This document shows, one piece after another, positions 24,539 to 38,669 of a DNA stretch of 64,000 nt. The position numbers were made by a program, and so were the translations under genes. The notes below the pieces were generated by a model that did no database searches, was not told the DNA's origin, and was given only the letters and a program-made list of their open reading frames with translations. The stretch comes from Acanthornis magna (taxonomy: Eukaryota; Chordata; Aves; Passeriformes; Acanthizidae), in NCBI GenBank assembly GCA_036785705.1, contig JAWUZG010001121.1, positions 103,863 through 167,862 of the forward strand, read 5' to 3'. Positions within the stretch are counted from its first letter, which is position 1. Every line of letters begins with the position of its first letter.

Positions 24539-27500
24539 ATACATGTTTTTCACACTAACAATGCCAATATCCACTGACGTAAAAAAGAAAAGAGTAATTT
24601 CTGTTCGCATGATAATCTATATCTGCAGAAAAACTTTCCCTATAAAGGGTAAGGAACATCCCTATAGCTCTCCTTCAAAATTTCTGCTTTCTACTGTAAT
24701 CCCAATAGAAATCTACAGCATCTGGGCTTTACCAAAAATTTCTTACTAAAACTAACGCTCTCCTTTGAGCCCAGAAGAGATTCCATGAGCTGGTTTCTTC
24801 CACCTATGCTGACATAAAAGGATTTATTTCTTTCGACAACAAATAAAAATACTGTAACATTAAACTCTGTTTTAGTATATATTTCTGCGATGCACATGTT
24901 ATTTCTCTGATAGGACTGTATTCCTGCTTCCCAAACACCCCCACTCCATATGCTCTAACTGATCTTCCTACTTATACCTAAGTTTAATATACATTAATAA
25001 AATCTATTGTCTAAAAAGTTTTATTTGTTTCCTAAAAATAGTACTCCAGCTTTCCAAGTCATTTAAATTTAAGGTGTAACTACAAAGATGTTACATACTG
25101 ACCTAATCAAAAGCATGTTGACACCAACATTTGGATCAAGTTTTTGGTGCCCAAACAAATATTTTCTTTTAGCATATTTCTTTGGACTCAAAGACATTTA
25201 ATTCAGGTCTGGAACTGTATCTTGAACATAAAACATATTTCAGAAATAATAATTGAAAAATAAGGAATTAAGTAGTTCCTAAAAAAGAAATTTTTATAAA
25301 CTTGCATCACAAAGTTAGTGTTCAGGTATGAATCAGAACTTTATTTCTTATCAAAGAACAACAATCACATCATTCTCTCCATCCATAAAATGTGAACAGC
25401 AACTGCTATTCAAGTATTGGTAATGGGTAAAAAAAAGGCTTGTATCAAACCTAATGACTTTTGGAATCAATAATATTAAAACTAAAAAACTGGTTTTAAA
25501 TTAAATGTAGATCTTGGTGTACTGTCATTATACCAAAACACTTACCATAACAATGCACTTCAGTTCTTTTCTAAAAACCCTAACATCTCTTGAAGTTATG
25601 GAGCAAAATGCTGGAATTCTTACTCAAACAAAAATTAAGTTTTGCTGGACCAAGGACTGTAGATTTCGAGCTAACTCCAAAGGGAACTTGGACAGGGAAA
25701 TTTCTTCAATAGACCTTTAAGCACTACCTTGATTTCTGATACAGGTCTGACTAAATATGGGCAAGTTCTCAAGTGGATTGCAACAATTATTAATGAATAT
25801 ACAAACTCAGCTGATTAGCTTTAGAAAATCTGCATCTCTTCCCCATAAAAAAGTTCTCTCCCTCATGTTGAAATGTATTGGTGCCAGGATGAAAGCTGGC
25901 ACATGAAAGCTGCAGTGTGGTTGATCACCTTGCTTTCAGCTTTTCCCAGTACGGTGATGCAAAACCTCCAGATTTCATTTGCAAAAACACTCCTTTCTCC
26001 AGACATCAAACACTCATTCACGTTGGCAGCACAAAAACCACTTAGAAGCAGCCACAACAATAGCTGTGATCATACATGCAATTATATGCAAAACGCTACA
26101 AGAAATTGATGAAAGTTTTGTTCCAGAAGCTGGCAAATTTGCATGGATTTATCCAATCTGTGCTTTGGATAGGGTCATTCATCCCAACAAATAATCTCAG
26201 AAGCTCAGTGGTCAGCAGAGTCGAAAGTCTGTGCTTGTGCTAAAAGGTGACATTTGAAATGCACTAGATATGCCATTATTTTAGCTTTGCACATAAATAA
26301 AAACTCCCAGTGACAAAAAATACAATAATGCTGAACTTTGCTAGGCAAAACCTGATCAAAACCAACACAACAGGGGCTCATACAACTTAGTCTGCAGTTC
26401 CATGAATTCAGCGTAAATACTCTTACGGATCAATCTAGTTCAAACACTTTTCTTGTCCAAAAACTTAGAGATGCTGCAGTCACTGTTGGTGACTGACCTT
26501 GATGCAAACATCAGCTGATTATCTGGCAGACATCCCCTTTTAGACAGGAAGCTTCTGTTTTCTTTTTTAGCAGCATATGCCTTTCCAAACCATTGATCAT
26601 TCCATTTCTCATCAGCACTGCTATTTTCTAATCTCTCTTTTTGAATTTTAAACACTGGAATAGAAACTATTCTTTTGATAACTTCCTTAACACTTTCCTG
26701 TTCCAAAATAAGCATCTTAACTATTCTTTATTATTTCCATTCTTTTCCTTATTTTGATCTCACAGGTCATCCATTGCCTCTTACTATTTGCTTATTGATA
26801 TTTCTGCATTTTGCCTAAGCCTTCTCATTGTTACAGATACATTTAACATTAACTTGTTATTTTCCAGTCAAATATCTGTTTCATCAATTCTCTCATATTA
26901 CTCTGTTCCATTTATGGCCACTAAAACCATAACAGTTTTAAAATTAAATATAAAATACAGAAATGCTGCAACTATGGAGAATTTCAAGTCATTACCTCAC
27001 AATCACAAATACTAGAACCATCTTTCATGTGGAATTCACTTTAATTTAGTTTGCTTCACTACCAGGCTATCCAAAACAAAACTCTTAAGTGGATTAAAAA
27101 GCACTAGCTAAACTTTCAATTGCATAATTTGGCTTCAATTGCTTGTAAGGGCATATAATTATGCCATATAAAACATACCATTGAAAAAAATTCAGTCACT
27201 ATTCTAAGGAAATGGCTATTTTTGTTTAGTCATGGAAAAATACTCTGAGTTGGAAAGCATAGGGGCCCAGCATACACACTGAGTACAAATCCTTCAGTCT
27301 CTTTCACAAATGTCTCTTATTATGGACTAACATAGTTTTATTTTGGACTTCCTCAGCAGAAATGTACAGACAAAGATCATTCCCAGTGAACTGAAACACC
27401 AGCAAAGTCCCTAGCCTAACGTGGGCTTCCTGCACTGCGACCTTTGCGTGATTTGCCAAGCCCTTCCACATGCATGCAAGGTGCAGGCACTGGGGAGCAC

Positions 27501-28246
27501 CTGGGATTTGCCAAGCAAATTGCAGACACGCTGTTACTCCTCCTGTGCTCAGGAAATAACAGAGTGTGACAGGCGCAACCAAAATGCTACCATACGTACT
27601 GAAATGCCAGGCAAATTACCCCCGAACACAATGTCTACCCTGAAATCACAAATTGAATATTGAGCAAAAGACTGCCCCTGCAGACCTCCATGTCAAAGTC
27701 CGTTTGGTTTTGTTTCTGTTTCATGTATTTTTACAACTGCTCCTCCTGAAAGCTGCTCCAAGGCCTCACCATGCTCTTGTTTAAAACCTTTTTCTAATTA
27801 ACAGTCTTCATCTATTTCTTCCCATTATACCTATTAGCAGTAATGAACTTACAGAGAGCAGTAAGAAGCCTTTCAAAGACTTCATTTGACTTCTCTGAAC
27901 AGCCAAACACTCTGATTCCTCCCTATTGCCCATAATCAATCATTTTCACAGCCCTGCTTTTTACCTGCTCCACTTTGATTTCACCTCTAGCAGGACCTGA
28001 GCTACATTTAAAAAAACCCACTCTGGAAATTCCTGAGCCAATAACTTTCAAGTGTCATTTTCTTTTTTCGCCAGCATGTCACTAGTGGCTGCTGGTGGTG
28101 GTTTATGGTATGGCTTAGCAGAACACACCAGTACACACCGGTCAGTCATTTCCAGACTGGTGGAAATCTCTTGGAGTGGTGGCTCACACTCCATCAACAG
28201 TTCTTGTTATCTGTCCCCAGCCACTGCAATACAGTTCTGTTGAACC
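24539..28246. other. AT-rich non-coding DNA
   Basis: No gene is recognised. Frames reach 92 aa (27304-27582, -) without recognisable domains. There are many TAATTA-like AT-rich words and no transposon with clear ends. Confidence 0.6.
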
Positions 28247-28247
28247 T

Positions 28248-28292
28248 TTTTTAAGAAAACGTTCTTTAAGACAAGGTTTTTTAAGACAAGGT
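28248..28292. repeat. short tandem duplication
   Basis: A TTTAAGACAAGGT word occurs twice in tandem (28,262-28,277 and 28,278-28,292) after a related TTTTTTAAGAAAACG word. This minor local duplication lies just upstream of a CR1 fragment. Confidence 0.6.
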
Positions 28293-28294
28293 GG

Positions 28295-28455
28295 TCAAAT
28301 ATTGCAGCTTGCCCAGAGGAGCTGCAGATCTCCCTCTTTGGAGATATTCAAGATTTGAGTGGACACAGCCCTGACACAGAAACCTGATCTAATCAGACCT
28401 GCTCTGAACAAGGGACTGTACTAGATGACCTCCTGGAGGTCTCTTTCAACTTCTT
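28295..28455 (+). repeat. CR1 LINE 3' fragment
   Basis: The order is that of the CR1 3' region: GGAGATATTCAAGATTTGAG (consensus-like GGAGGTGTTCAAGGCC), GGACACAGCCCTGA, CCTGATCTAATCAG, ACTGTACTAGATGACCTCC, and a final GGAGGTCTCTTTCAAC. It is longer than the other CR1 fragments here but diverged, and it lacks the terminal octamer repeats. Confidence 0.8.
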
Positions 28456-31400
28456 TTAGAGTCCTTTTACTCTAGTGACTTGACCAGCCAGTTTCTTATG
28501 ACTGATGAACTGATATACATAAGGTATTACTCTTTTCACCTATTTTGCAAGATTTAAACCAGTGCAGCAATTTAATTTTATCCTCGTTTTTCCTAACTGC
28601 AACAATAAAGCTGTGTTTTTCATTTGCTTTAAGCTTTTTGTCCACTTCTTAAGGTATGTTTTGAAAGCAGTTCTTTGTCCAAGTAGATATGGAATTTTTC
28701 TTTACCTTTCTTCCCAAGAAAGGCCAGAATAATTCAGGATTTTTTACAAGGTTTGTACCTCTGACCTGTGGAATTCTTGTCTGGCCCTACATTCAGTTCC
28801 TGAGCTCATCACTGTAGCTATCAATATGAATGAGACTTCTTAAAGTTGATGCTTTCAAAATTACAAGATAAAACAAATTACAGGCCTACTTTAGCCCCTT
28901 CAATTAATAAATTTAAAAATAGCATTACAGGGAGTCTCATCACAGACATGATTTTGGCATGCCTAAGTCTAGCCCAACAGAGCACAATCCCCTGCTGGCC
29001 CAGGGTGTATTAAGTATAAAAAAAAAAAATCCAGAAATATATCTCTCATATATCCAGAAATAACTGGGTTCAACCATCATTCTCCAATATATACTTAACA
29101 AGTAATACAGCATGGTCATTGTACATCTTATTGTGTGGCTGTGAGTCCGAGTTCTATTCAAGGAGCATAAAATTCACAATTCATTTTGCAGTATTTATGA
29201 TGCAATGTATGAACACAGGTGTTTGCTGAGCAATGATGAATGATGAGACTAAAAGCCAGACATCTGCACTGAATAACGTGAATAATTCAACTCCTGATTG
29301 CTCCCCAAGAAGCACAGAGGATATGCACCTTTAAGCTGCAAATGCTTAACTGTATCAGCTGTCAGGTGCATGTCTCCCCTCAACACTGTGCAGGACACAG
29401 ACTTCAATTATTTCTGCTCAATTAATCACATTTTAGCCGGTGTGGAACTCTGTAGTCCACTAACAGCATAAATAACATTAACACCCACACCTTTCACCTT
29501 AACCTTTTGTGCAAAGAGGCTAACCATTCCTGGAGGCAAAAGAGCCTGATCTTGCCATGAAGTCAAAAAATCCTGTGGTTTCACAGGACATGGCCAGTTT
29601 GGCTACAAAGGCAATTCCCTGCTCACAGCTGGGTATGATATGGAGATACCACCAGTAAAGATTTCTTCAGCTTGTAATGAGTGCTGTGGAACTTAGCACC
29701 AGCTGGTAGAGGCTGGTGTCTTATCTCCTCTCTCCAAGCACACTTTCAACAACTGGGAGAGCTGGCCCTCATATTATGCTTTCCGCTGTAATCCTAAAGT
29801 ATCTGGAGCCCTTTGGTACTTCACTTGACTTCATTCTGGTCTGCTAATTTACTTGCTCGAGCTCTTGCAAGTCCTGAGAGTGCACACTTAATATCTGAAA
29901 TACAGCTCTTTGAAATCATGCTGGCAAAATAGATGCACATACTCCTAGCTTGAAGCAAAAGGGTAACTAACATTCTAAAAGAAAATAAATTTTAAAAAAT
30001 AGCACAATGCAGGCAGTGCTTTCCTGCTGACAAATGTGTAAGACAACGTAGCAAACACGCACTTTTGAAATGCAGGTGGGCTTTTATTCCTGGCAGTGCA
30101 GTGAGAGAGGTAATTCCAGATGTGGGGGAAACAACACCCCTCAAAAAGGGATTTGCAATGATATAGCACAGAGGAAGCCTGGAGCAAACTGGCACCATCT
30201 AGAAAGCTGGAAGAGAGCCAACCAAATTATGGCCCAGGCTCTTTAGAGCCCTGTCCCCCCCTTCAGTGGGAACTGCACAGGAGAAGGATGATTGTGAGAG
30301 GGTAGATGACAGGAATAGCCTTCATTGCGCATGGAAAGGAGCGTAAATTACAATCCCTTGTGCATACAGAGGCAAAACAAGGTTCACAATGCCTTATTAT
30401 ATTAAGCCACATGATGAAAATGACTGTTTACATTGGTTCATTAATGTTTGTACAGGGCTGTGAACATGCAAAGTGCTAAGTATCAGCACAAGCATCAGTA
30501 TGGTATCTCAACTTTGACATGTTCGTAAGTGTTGTAACAAAAGAAAACACACTTTACTCCTAACAATTATTGTCCACAAAACATGGTGTTTAGCATTTTG
30601 TCTCTATACATCATTTCTGACCACACAAAGTCAGAAAAGGCTATCATTACTGTCTATTGTTATACTGAGTAATTTATTCTTCCAAAAGACTGAATGTGTG
30701 CAATCATCAATAAACTAACAAATTCAACCCACTAGACTCACACATTTGGCACTGCAAGACTCTGCAAGTTCTGTGTTGCTAAAAACACCTTTAGTCAGAT
30801 TTAGTACAATGCCTTATGTTGTACCGCCTGGTGAAAGGGAGGTTGTTTCTCAGCGTTCTACTTTATTTTTTTTATTCTTTTGTAACTCTAGCAGACCTCA
30901 AATCAACAGGAGGTTTTAGGATTAAGTGCTGAGATCTATTGCCTGAGTGGAGTACCTCAGCATCTCAGAAAGGCGGTTTTGTTCGAATGCCAGCTGGAGC
31001 AGTAAACTCTATTAACAGAAGAAATAGCTGTCCTCATCTCTGCTGAGTGAAAGAGTGAAAGCAAAGGGGACTGCAAATAAATCTCTCCCCCAGCCTCGGT
31101 GCCCTGGCAGGGCAGGCCCTTTCCTCCAGCCAGGCTTTCAGCTGAGCAATACCTGCTCATTTCCTGGATCAAAGAAAATTCTACAAGGCCTTTCTTGCTG
31201 CCCTTTCATATATCCCCTGCCATCTCCAAAGGCTGGCTGTGTCTCTCTGCCTCTCCTGGCTGCAGAGGCAGAGCTCACCATGTGAACTTGTCAGCTCTGC
31301 TCCAGCAGCTCCTCCTCCAAGGCTTCCCAGTGGCGATCAGGGAAAGGGCAGCCTGCCCTGTGCCCCAAAGGCATCTGCTGAAAGGGGTCACAGGGGCCAG

Positions 31401-34400
31401 GGCAGGCTTCCCCTCCCCTTAGCTATAGCCTGTTAGAGGAGCATGTGGCAGGAAGGGAATTGTTAAACTTCAGGAAGGTTAATAATGAAAAACCCTCGAA
31501 GACTGGGGTTGAGACCAATCACACTTAATACTTGTATTAATGACTGGCACAAAAGTATAAAAACAAACAAATAGATTCCCTGAGACCTACATGTCTGGAG
31601 GGAGAGTTGGGGGTTCACAGAGCAGGGGCTGGATTATCTGGAAGGGTAATAGAAATGGGATGAAATTTAATAGGAGTGTGCAAGGTCAGAAGCTTTGGGA
31701 CTAATAACAAGACTTTCTGCTATAAACTGTGACGTTGTCAGATGGAGGAGCTGTGTAGGGAGAAGTATATTTGTAGAATATGGGATGTCTGCAAATCATC
31801 AGCCATGAAAAGAGTAAACACATTAGGTGATGTATACTCAGAAGAGTGAAGGAAGATTGATTTTCGTGGTAAATGCTCCTTTGAGAGCTCTTCCTTTGAA
31901 ATACTATTGACAATGCCAACCATGTTCCAGAAAGAGTCCTTCCAACCAGAACAGCCCCAGAAATAGGCTGCAAAAACCAGCAAGGCAATGTTCTGATGCA
32001 ACAGGACTAAACAACCTCACTTTTTACTCTAGCAACACCAGGACAAGAAGGACATACCAGGCAAATTAAACGGTCCAAACAGTCCACATTATGCTAAAAG
32101 ATACACAGCTATAGGTTTAAGAAGAAAATAAAAAAGAAGCCTAGCAGAAGATTTCTGGAAATGTTTCCCCATCAGAATCCCATCATCTTATATGGGGTTT
32201 GCAAAGTTCATAGAAAAGTGAAGGTCAGAGGAAAAAATTATGCAACAGGACCCGATTTACAGTAAAAAAACTACTACATATACGCTACATATTGGCACCA
32301 GATTGTTTTCCAAAACTTTTCTCTGTGTTTCTCTAGAGCAAACTTTCACAAAAATTGTTTTGTTTGGGATTTTTTAGCGTTGTTGAATAGTGGTGGCAAG
32401 GTTTTTCCCCTCCATTTCTTGCAAAAGTGCCAATAGCTTTTTCACTTTTCACACTAATGCTGTAACACTGCATCCCCCAAACACCTGAAGGTACACCTGA
32501 CAGCTTGTACCTGCTCTACCCCACAGAACCTCTTTGTGAGACAGGAAAGCAAAATGTGCCTATTCTGCCTTGCTCCAGCTGCCTCCCCCCAGCTGATTGT
32601 TACTATCTTTGTGATTTCTAAAAGAGTATGGTGCATTCCTTCAGGCCTGTGCTGTCTGTCACACTTTCCTAGCCCACCATGAGCCACTTGTAAGAAGTAC
32701 ATCGTCTGCACTGCTGCCCCCACCCAGTTGCCATTGCAGATCCATCCTTTCCCATTGAACAAGACCACTCGTTGTAGAGCAGCCCTGTCCTTAGTCTTGC
32801 AGCACAGTAACTGCCCGTGGGTTATGCTCAGAGAGAATAAGCATGCAAAATACTAATCAGACTGTCAGAAAGACCAAACCCTGGGAAAGACAAAATCTGC
32901 AACAAGGAGGCCTGAAAAAGTCGTATAAATAAGGCAGCAGCAAGTGTTTTGAGGAATGAGCTCAAGCAAGTAAAGTGGAATAGAAGAGTTTTCCTGAGCT
33001 CAAATTCTAAAAGCACCAGGAGCACACGGCTCCTCAGAGCTCTCCCTGTGCCTCACAGTGATTTCAGGAAGCCAGAAACATCTCATCAATGGTGCTAAGG
33101 AAAGCAGGAACGTATTCAGTGTTTTCCTTGACAAGACCCACACACTACAGAAACAGCTGCTGGGGAGGGACAGCCAACAGCTCAGAGCTCCAGCTTGGAT
33201 GGTTCACAGAAAAAGCAGAAAAGTAGTTAAATTGAATGGACAGAAAACTATGGCCTTCACTTAGAGAAATGTGTCCACAATCCCCTGATAACAAATAGCA
33301 AAGGCATTTCTTGAGAAAGCTGTTTGCTCTTGAAAATATTAATTTAATCAGATTAGGTTTGGTAAACAAACAGAAGAAACAGGAACATTCTTGTCAATTT
33401 GAACAATACTGAACTTGAAATATTTCTATGCCCCTAAACCAGCATATTACAGAATGCTAATTTTTCCAAGTAGAATGACAGAAAATTAAAAAGTGTTCAG
33501 CTCTCCTGGGGAATGGAAGTTCCAGTTTCCAGTCAGCTTTCTCAGCTGTCATGGACAAACTTAGGCTTTGGATTGTCCCCATGCTTTAAGTGGGCTCACA
33601 GAATTTCTGCCTTTCACTGAAGAAAAAAAGCATTTATTATGTAACTAATAGCAGCACTGACCTCCTTTGTCGCACCCTTCCAGGACAGCTTTATTTTGTA
33701 GGCTGGAGACAAATGCTCTCTTCCTAAAAGTTAGGTGCCAACTGCTAAGCCATGAATAGAAATAAACAAAAAGACATTTACAGACCACAACCCAGAAGAA
33801 TGATCAGTTCCTCCTTGCGTTATATCTATTACCTAGACTTCACTTTTCTAACAGCATCAAACTCAAGCCCAGTGCTCAAAGCTGCATCTAGTTTGTAAGT
33901 GAAACAAGCAAAAGCTTGATTTCTCTGGCTCCTTCTGTTAAAGAGCAAAGGTCTTTTTCACCTGCTCTAGGAGAACCACTTGAAAATTCCAAAGGCCTTA
34001 AAAATTTCAATATAAATGAGCTCCAAAAAAAAGAAGAGAAACAATTTTCTCACTTCTTTGAGGTTTGCATGTTAGAATCAGTCTTTCACAATGGCTGCAC
34101 ATTAGACAACTGAAATTGTTGCCAACATGAACTCTACACTTAGATCACAATATGAATTAATGAGCTTGCTTTTCACCTTTATCTCCCCCTTCTTCAGTGC
34201 TTTCCTCCCTCTCCCAAATAAATGAGCCATGTTCCTAATAACGTGCTTGAAAGGAAGGCTGGGAAATTTAATAATAAAAAGCTCTCTGAAATTAAGTTTC
34301 TGGCAGTGCTTTAAAAAAAGGAAAATGTTATTACTTGGTCCTTTGCTTTTCCCCAAAGCAAATTTCAGTCCTTTGAGGACTGCACAAATATAAAGCAGAT

Positions 34401-37400
34401 CATTTACAAACCTTTTATTCGGCAATTTGCCTGGTCCAAATAATCAACTATAATAGGAATTGCCAACTGAGTATTTAAAGATTCCAGTATAGGAAGAGAA
34501 ACTGCACATTGCAGAAAAAGAAAGTTTCTGTCTAAACTATCAAATACTGGACTTTCAATGGGGCACAAATTGTTGAGTATGTTGATGTTCACAGGAAATA
34601 GAAGGGAGTATTAAGAAGTGAAAACCCAATATTATAATTGCTGGAGTTCTTATCACATAAGAAGTTTCCTAATCTCAGCTCTTTCGTATTGGCTGCACTG
34701 AAGATGACAAAGAGGCAAATAGTGAGTTTGCCTTAGATTATTCAAGTACAGAAGCACAAATGGGAAAATATTCAGTGATGCAAACCCAGACTTTTCCTCT
34801 GCTCATGTCTTATCAAAAGGAATTATCAAAATACTCTTGACAATTTAGGAAACTAAAAAATGTCAACTAAATGGGTGAAAACTTAGGAAAACAAATGCAA
34901 GGCTAATTCTCTAATTTTGCATCAGCTACAATGTTTTAGGGCTCTTTCTTACATAGGTCTCAAACTACAGTGTATGAAAATCAGGCTCCACTGAATTTTC
35001 TAGGAATTTTCCTGTTGCACTGGGTCAGGACTGTGCTATAATGAAATACACAATTCTGTCAATTTATTTAGCAAAAGCTAAACTAAGAGCTTAGGATATT
35101 GACATACATATCAAGGTCATCTTCCTTGTAAAATAAATATGGGCCAAGAAATATGATTTGGAGTTTCAGGTTGAAAACCTGTTAGGTCCTGGCCAAGTTT
35201 AAATTTGGACAGATTAAAACTTTGAAATCTATGCAAATGACACCTTGACATTTACAGGTAGGGAGCTTGTAAAACTATTAATTTTTGACTGAGAAAAGTT
35301 GGGAAAAGGCATACATGTATCCGAACCTGATAGCTGGCTCTGACTTCTATTTTATGGTTAGTATGTGGTCTATGCAACAACAGCAGAGCATTTAGAGGGA
35401 TCAAAGGTACAAATTCTGAGCCATTTTTCACACGCTGAGAAAATTCTACTGGAAACTATGTTTTAAAGTGGCCAGGATTTTCAAAAGACTATGAATAATT
35501 TCTAAACAGCTTCTTCCAAGTTTAGAAGGAGAAATTATGAAAGAACAGTTATTCTTCAATCACTACTTTAAATAAAATTAAAGATTGAGACTATATAAGT
35601 GAAATTTTGACCCTAGGAAATAGAAAGAGAAGTTATGCATGCCAGAATTTAAGATTTAAATTCTAGCACCATTTCAACCTTAATTACCAGATCACTTATT
35701 TGATATAAATCATTAATGCAAACCAATATATTTTATTCTTTTACCTTAACTCTAAAACTTCTAATCACTTTTTACACACAAAGTTTAGCAATGAAATGTG
35801 TATGTAGTATTACTGAAGCATTCCATATAATCTTGATTCTATCTTGATTTCTCTCACACATACAGATTTGTGAAAAATAGTCATAAAAGATTTTATCTGT
35901 GGAACTGTCTTCAACAGCAGTTTTAAAAGAAGAAATCTATGAAGACTTACAGAAACCTCCATTTCTCCCACAGGAAATGTTAAGATCTTCTGAATAATTA
36001 CCAAGAATAAGATTTTTGCATACAGATTTCTGATTCAGCTGCAAGTAAGTTGCTATGATGTGGCTGGACAACTCCCTGTGCTTTGAGAACTAGAGGAGGC
36101 TTAGAAGCAAAACCTCATCTCCACATTCAGCCTGTTAAGTGCAGAATGGTTAAAAAGCATCATCTTCTCCCTTACAAGGACAACATGGAAAGGTGCTTCC
36201 CTGCCACCACTGCTGGCACATTTAAAGCCTCACTTTCTCCTACAAATGCCTCTTTCAGCAAGATCTGTCAGCACAGGCTCTTGGCTGTCTCCTGTATTCC
36301 AAGCAGTGTAAAGCATTTCCAAAATTCTTCTGTCTTTTCAGAAGCACAGAAGACACAGTCTTCTCTGGTTTAGCTTAATTAAAGCAGCTCCCCCTGATAA
36401 AAGGTCACGTTATGCCTTTAAAAGGCTAAATTATGCCACATAATCAAATTAGGTTTTGCCGTGGACAGGCATAACTAAAGCTGCTTTTTTTCCCCCCTCA
36501 TGAATAGGAATGGTGTATTTATACCAAAAGCAAAAAGAGCTCAGTGAAAACTGACAAAGTGTGCATAATCCTTGGATGAAGTAGAAAAGCCAGAATCCAT
36601 AAGCAACTTTATGTAAGAAGGATTCCCAAGTGGAGAATCACATCCTGAATGATGCTACTTTTCAGAGGTGAAAAAGGAGCAGAGAGATTATCCCTCTACA
36701 TCTTCTTCATGCCTGGTGTAAAATAAAGTGGGTTTTCTGGAAAAAAAACCAAACCAAACCATGTAGCTTATGGATTCACTACTGAGCTAATCCCAGCTGT
36801 TCTGGGAGGAGAGATGCTCTGCTCCTGAAAGATAATCATTCATGGCTTCTTGCACCAAGAGGAACAGAGTTTTTACACACCCTTCCAGAGAGACAACAGG
36901 CACCTACAGCTTTACTCAGCTGAAAAGGTCAGAAAATTACCTTCTCTAGTTTTGGAGTGAATTCTGAATTAAGTAACCAAATACAATCACACAGTAGATT
37001 CCACATTTCTGGAGCCTGCTTCTGATGTTCCTCCTAGTTCTGACAAAAAGGGTTTGGCTGAGAAGAGCCAGATCTGGCCTTTCATTGACAACAGGCTGCA
37101 TTTCACTTGAGAAGATGCTCCACTCCACCACACATCACCTGCTTCAACAACAACACAGAAGCCTGGGAGAAGTGGTACTTGCTCTTACAGCATCATTTGA
37201 AGAATCCTCAACAGAAGACAAGCAAGGAGATGCACTGAGGGCATGGAAAAGCCACCAGGACATGGCTGTGACGCTGATGTCCCTGAAGAGGGGTGTGCAC
37301 CACACAGTGGGCTGTACATCCCAGTGCCAGCAGCTCCCTGGGTCTTTGTGTGCCTCAGTGCCACTGCACAGGGGTGGCTCACCACAGCTCAGCACCCCTC

Positions 37401-38641
37401 CACCTACTGCAACATTCCTTTCAGTGTTGCTGTCCTACAGGATCACTCTCAAATTGCAGACCTCAGACTACCCTGGAAATTGAAATCCTCTGGAGAGTAA
37501 GTGCAAAGAGGATTACCTGTGACTCCCACTTCTCACCCAGCTGCACCACCATGGCTCCTCTGACCTCTGCAGTGGAACACAGGTCACACAGGCAGAACAG
37601 CAAAGCACTTTGAGGGGTTATTTTACCTTTTCCTCCCAGGAGAAAGGAAGACAGAGGTAAGAAACACTACTTGCTAATATTTTTATTCTGACTATACACT
37701 TCCCTCCCTCTTCTGGTTTGCGACATTTCGCTGCTGCTGCTGACTGAGGTTTGCCACACTTCCCCACAGAGGGGGCAGCACATGTGGGCCAGTCTGGCAA
37801 AGACTACCCTCTCCTTGGACACTCATACCCCTCACTCAGCTCAATAGGGCTCTTCTCTCCATGACCAGTTTTCATCCTCATCCCCATCCTGCAGCAGGAG
37901 CAGTGCAGTGTAATCCCTTACTCTGTGGTGCAAGAAAAATCAGTGCAGCTCATATTGCAAAGTCCCCAGGCAGCTCTACCTGGGAGCTTTCACACTACAC
38001 TGGTTGGAGTTTTCATTGCCTTCCTGGCCCCTCGGACACCAGCACCTCAGTGGATTACACTGCTGCTCATTCAAGCAATAATAGTGAGTTTCTGGGTAAG
38101 CAGAAATGTAATACTTCAGGTGAAAGAGAAGATCTTTAAACAGAAAGTTACTTCACTTGACTGAGATGGATGGCATAGCCTTATGTCAATTCCTGTATTT
38201 TATCTACAGGAAAGATCACCTCCTACAGTCCTTTAAGAGAGACCTACAGCAACCAACAGAGAATGGCTGAAGTTAAACACCAGCTTGGTTCTGTGTTTCA
38301 GACTTCAGAAAACCTTGGGGTGGCCAATTCAAGAAACAGATCTGAATCCAAAATCCAAACCCAGAGTAAAGATGCAAAAAACCTCTGGGGTCCTTAGAGT
38401 TCAAGGACCCCAGAGCTGACAGACACAGAAGCCTCAGAAAATGTGATCTCTTCATTCAATGCAGTCCTACAGCAACTGAAGCTTTTCTCATCTGCATTTA
38501 AGTCAATATCTCTTATATATCTTTCTACCCATATATAGAGTGGGGCTACAGATTCAGAACTGCATTTGCATTTATGTGTCTCTTGGTTCCTGGTGTAGAT
38601 GTAGGAACTTTCCTAGGCTTTCCTGTAAATAATCCTTGCAG

Positions 38642-38669
38642 ACAAAACAAAACAACAACAACAAAAAAA
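38642..38669. repeat. (AAC)n / AAAAC simple repeat
   Basis: ACAAAACAAAAC leads into four AAC units and an A7 run. It is a simple repeat. Confidence 0.75.

Noticed and set aside
37025..37483. 152-codon plus-strand frame that might be a host exon
   Set aside because: No recognisable domain, other frames of 80-106 codons overlap on both strands, and no convincing splice context; it is more likely chance in a GC-richer patch.
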